Source of the DNA: Candolleomyces eurysporus
Taxonomy: Eukaryota > Basidiomycota > Agaricomycetes > Agaricales > Psathyrellaceae
Length of the DNA stretch: 10,379 nucleotides
Direction of reading: 5' to 3'
Assembly: GCA_027579435.1 (NCBI GenBank)
Contig: JANBPK010001182.1
Coordinates: 1-10,379, forward strand
In this document: piece by piece, positions 6,569-10,379 of the stretch
Layout of the letters: the number at the start of each line of letters is the position of its first letter
How positions within the stretch are numbered: the first letter of the stretch is position 1
Made by a program: the position numbers and the translations under genes
The notes under the pieces: generated by a model
Database searches by the model: none
The model's input: only the letters and a program-made list of their open reading frames with translations
What the model was told of the DNA's origin: nothing

Positions 6569-9500
6569 CTACATTGACAAGGCCTTCTTGTTGAGAGCTC
6601 GGGAAAACTTGCATAGAGAATGCTCCAGCAAAATCCAATCAGCATTGTCACCAACCGTCAGGCCAACTGCGCTTTGTTCTGTTTCAGTCAGCGTCTCTTT
6701 GAGCTGACCTACCAAGCTATGGAGAGCTTCCTTGACAGCCTCGACCTTCCTGCCCCTACTCGCAGTTTCTTCAGTGCCAACCTCCACCAAACCGAGTAAC
6801 CGAAGACCACTCAAGGCGCCCTTATCCAGCTCCACAATGCATTCAGCCATCTCGTCCACTGTTGGCCTTCGACATACTCCAGCGTAGGCAAGGTCACATG
6901 TTAACGCAAATCCGCCAAGTGCGCCTAGATAAGGGAAGATTTTGGATTCGTGCCTCTGGGGTCGGAAGTAGCGGAGAGTGGATAGAAATGATTTCTTTGG
7001 ATAGTTTGCACAGTAATCATTCCATCCCTTTTCCTGCAATGACAACCATGACTGCTTGGCCTTGTCAATGGTACGCTGCATGACCGGAACCCCATACGAC
7101 CTGAAGTTGGTAAAGTATCCTGACTTCAAAGAGAGCTCAGGATGATCATCCATGACGCTCATAATCTCCTGGTCAAGGTCCTCCCAGGAATGGAAAACCA
7201 TTCGCCGATCCCAGAAGAATTTGCTACGGTATGTGAAGGCACGTAGCACAATGGCGCTGAAAATGCCAGGGAGGGTGACGATTGTCGTAGGATGATATGG
7301 ACCGTCTGAGCCACGGGCACAAATACGGGTGGGTGCAGCTTCACGTATTGGGAGATAGAAATCCGCATCTTCACAAAGGAGGTTTGAAAAGGCATCGGAT
7401 GGATTAGCGTCAGGATCTTCAATGTACTGTAACGACAGTCTCCACATGTGGGCAAATAATGACGAACTTGTGCGCGTGAAGCCGCGTGGATCCACATCTC
7501 CAGGCCTCAGCTTTCTATTGAACAAGTCTCGATACTGGAGGTAGAGGTACCCCTCCTTCGTTGACGGGTTCGAAATAGGGTGCTGTTGAAGTTCATTCTT
7601 CAATGCCTTCGCAGACTCACGGCTTGTTGCTTTGGCGGCATTTCTTCCACTGGAAAGAACGACATACGCAGGTGTGAAATGGCACACCATTTTCCAGACG
7701 CGATCCATAGAAACCGCCTCCAACCCGATCGTCTCCATCAGCACCATGACAAACCAGCAGAGCTTCTGGTCGACATCTGGTGAGACATCGAGCCAGTAAG
7801 CCACGATCTGGGATACCATGATGCACGCCTGCTCCTTGGCCTCCTCAATGGATAGAACTCGGGGCCGTTTATTCTCGTATAGCCAAACCCTCTCCCCCTG
7901 CCCGGTGACGCCATAGTCCTGAGAGTTGAACTCTTTTGCATTGTGCTGATGGTGCAGTACCATGAAGCATGTATTGGCCAGGTCTGCGACCCAGCTGCCC
8001 AAGCACTCCGCTCGCTTGCCGTCAAGAATCTGGCCTGCGAGTGTAGGCACTGTATATTCAATCCAGCGCCAAACCCGTGTGCGAGCTTCAACGATGCTGA
8101 TTCGTCCAGCCCGTGCCGTTTGTGCCCGCTGCGCTGTTGCATTCTGGTAGCTCTTGAGGGCGAGCAGTAGCTTCCCAATTTCCTCCAGAGTGTGTACGTC
8201 AGTAGGAGGAAGAGCGACAACCTCTTTTGCCTGGCAGATGGTGTCAATCATTCCAGCTGTCTCTGAGGGTGCCGTGGGGGATTGTGTGGCCTGAAGTTCC
8301 TCTTTGAGCTGTAGCAGCTCTAGCTCCAAATTATGCACGTTCAAGTTTCGAGACAGGAGAAAGGCATATTCTATAAGTATGTGTAAGACACTGATCTATT
8401 TGCGCTGACGAAAAGACCAACGGGGCTGTGAGAATTCTTTCCCTCTATCCTTCTTCCGGGAGACACGCCCGCCTGTGCGTTGTGGATGTGCAAACTCAGA
8501 TTCACCTGTGCGCTGACGCTTGTGATTTGCAGCTACTTGAGGCTCCAAGTTGCAGGTTTCTTGTGAGCGAGGGCGCTTGTTTGGAGAAGCATTACTTGCC
8601 GAGTTGATTCCACTATCAAAGGGCCTGGACGGCGTGATATCAGAGGAGTCTATGAAGGAGTTTATCAAATTGGAATAGGATGCCAGTGACAAGGTAAACA
8701 CATACCACGGGGAGGACCCGGCCAAGCCTGCTGAAGCTTGGGGTCACGATCAAATCGATATGGGATAAAGATGGCTGTCTTGAGATAGTAGGCCTCCCAT
8801 TCACGTTCTGATTTTTCGCGTTCATGGAGCAGCGCTGTCAAACTCTCGTCATCAGCACAGAAAGGTGGTGCATGTTGCCAAGGTTCCATCTGAACGCGGT
8901 TACCATCCTCCCGGAGGTACGAGAACAGCCGAAAGAAATCGTCCTTTTCCATCCTCAACCCAAGCTGAGGACTGAGCTGGTTGCTTGCATAGCGGAGAAG
9001 CTGGTAGAGGTTCTGAACTGCAAACTCGGCGTATGAATCATGGTCCATGAGCCCTAGCCCTTCTCTGAAAAAGGTGCAGCGCGTGGGCTCAATCTGATTT
9101 GACGGGTCGTATCTGGACAATTGTAAGAATTTGACTCAAAGGGTATGGCGCCGGAAACATATGGATCAGCTTACCCTGGATAGCGCATCTCGGGGGTGTT
9201 CATGACTGTGCCCCTCCACGACGATGCCAGAACTTGATGACGTGTCTTGGTTGGGTCGACTGCTCTCTCCGGAGGGTAAGATATGAGGGTTAATCGGTAA
9301 GCACTTGGTGGCGGTTTCTCTCCCCTTGGGGGAAATGGGCCTGAGCCGCCATGCTTGACATTTCCGTGAAAGTTGAAACCACCTCCGTTGGATAAACGCG
9401 TGTAGACCCCATAAACAAGGAGGAAGAAGTAACCCGGATCGTAATCATCAGGCAACGAGGAGCTGGTTATCATGTTGGTGAACCAGCATGGGTCGTCTCC

Positions 9501-10379
9501 CTCGTCAAAGTGGGCTCCCCCAAAGAAGCCCATTTGCTTTGAAAGATCGCCTGAAAGTCATAGCGTAAGTGGAACAGTATTCAGCAGTTATGAAAGGGCA
9601 GGCGCTTACCTCCTGCCTCAGCCGCAGCAATATTGCACTGAAGTACGGGATAAGCCCAGTTCCCGTGAAAACTGATCCGGGGAAGTTCCAGATATTCAAA
9701 CCGCCGCTTGATGATCTCCTGGACATGTGCTGGGGCCATCTCCATATTGCGCATGGCCATTGGCATTACAGCCTGTTTGTATGGTCAGAACATGATTACG
9801 CATTTGGATCAGAGATGAGCACTCACGGCCGACAAGTCCTTGAGAAGTTTTAAAGCTTCGTCACTTCTAACAGTGGACTTGACATTTGCTGCTGGCTCGA
9901 ATGCCGACCTTTGTCGTTCGAAAGAAGTCGCGATGCTATAGCAGCGGCCACCATCCTTGTGCACAGGCTCGAGTTGACAGACTTCCTCACATCTGACCTT
10001 CTCAAATGTTCGTGTTTCTGGTAGTCCCAGGGCATTTTCGGTGGAGCACGACAGATAACGACATTTCTCGGGGGTTTGCAGCTCCCTTGAAAATGATGGA
10101 TAGGCACTCGGTTAATTACACGGATGGTAAATACAGCTATCCAGCGCTTTACCTGCCAACAACCCATGCCAGAACGACATCGTCCATGGGATCTTGACTC
10201 CCAAACTCATTACGGCCGAACAAGTAGTCGCCTGAGACTAGCTCTAGAAAACCTAGGACCCCACATTTATCAGGCATGCTACGCAGATATAGACGAATCC
10301 AATACATACCTTGACGATCCAAATCCTGCTTCCTTCCTTTAGGCACCTCCAGTTTCGTCTCAAAGTCGGCCAAGGCGCT
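6569..10379 (-). CDS. 2OG/Fe(II) dioxygenase-like protein with NLS-like linker and large unknown C-terminal region (5' end off window)
   Basis: Exons inside the window: 10379-10310, 10252-10153, 10085-9827, 9772-9610, 9550-9175, 9112-8706, 8649-8422, 8370-6569, totalling 1134 aa plus the stop at 6571-6569. The beginning lies beyond the right edge. Numbered from the edge, residues ~185-291 resemble a double-stranded beta-helix dioxygenase: H211-x-D213 in GGAHFDEGD, H264 in NVKHGG and R283 in YRLTLISYPP, the expected two-His-one-Asp iron site plus 2-oxoglutarate Arg. Tet/JBP-like or prolyl-hydroxylase-like membership is inferred. Residues 482-529 hold basic clusters (NKRPR, HKRQR, SRKKDRGK) suggesting nuclear import. 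Then comes a short possible coiled coil (LELELLQLKEEL) and about 570 mostly helical residues I cannot assign. Intron 8371-8421 (GTTGGT...TAG, 51 nt) removes an in-frame TAG; intron 10086-10152 appears to use an AAG acceptor; the second exon may instead begin at 10231. Substrate is unknown. Confidence 0.78.

Noticed and set aside
7738..8247. Second minus-strand frame of 169 codons
   Set aside because: It is an out-of-frame reading inside the 1.8-kb last exon of the dioxygenase-like gene.
1..10379. Transposon, viral, CRISPR or tRNA content
   Set aside because: I saw no transposase or reverse-transcriptase motifs, no long terminal repeats, no regularly spaced repeats and no cloverleaf-like tRNA sequence on either strand.

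Overview
The window looks like a nuclear genomic segment from a filamentous fungus, most likely an Agaricomycete (Basidiomycota). The evidence is short introns of about 48-67 nt with GTRNGT-type donors, pyrimidine-rich 5' leaders, compact intergenic spaces, and a gene of the DUF6698 family, which I know mainly from Basidiomycota. There are no ribosome-binding sites, operons, rRNA or tRNA genes, CRISPR arrays or recognisable transposase genes. Two N positions (6340-6341) show that this is draft assembly.

From left to right: (1) a minus-strand reading frame starting at 664 and running off the left edge, encoding a Ser/Pro-rich low-complexity protein; (2) a divergent, repeat-rich intergenic region (665-1270) with an 11-bp tandem repeat, diverged roughly 50-65 bp direct repeats and a perfect 18-bp inverted repeat; (3) a small plus-strand gene (1271-1762) whose frame is broken by one TGA that lies inside a plausible 54-nt intron; (4) a seven-exon minus-strand DUF6698 gene (3671 to 2245, 369 aa); (5) a 1.16-kb divergent intergenic region with degenerate repeats and a TATA-like box; (6) a five-exon plus-strand gene of unknown function (4836-6022, 321 aa) with a CCHC-type metal-ligand pattern; (7) a convergent spacer (6023-6568); (8) a large minus-strand gene (10379 to 6569), cut by the right edge, whose in-window part is 1134 aa in eight exons. 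It combines a 2-oxoglutarate/Fe(II) dioxygenase-like domain (HxD...H...R) with a basic nuclear-localisation-like linker and a C-terminal region of about 600 residues that I do not recognise.

Exon structures were built by hand from GT-AG sites, phase consistency and removal of in-frame stops. All four complete models give coding lengths divisible by three, as does the in-window part of the large gene. I see no shared pathway linking the genes. The most interesting item is the large dioxygenase-like protein with its uncharacterised C-terminal region. I found no clear evidence of a wholly new multi-gene system.
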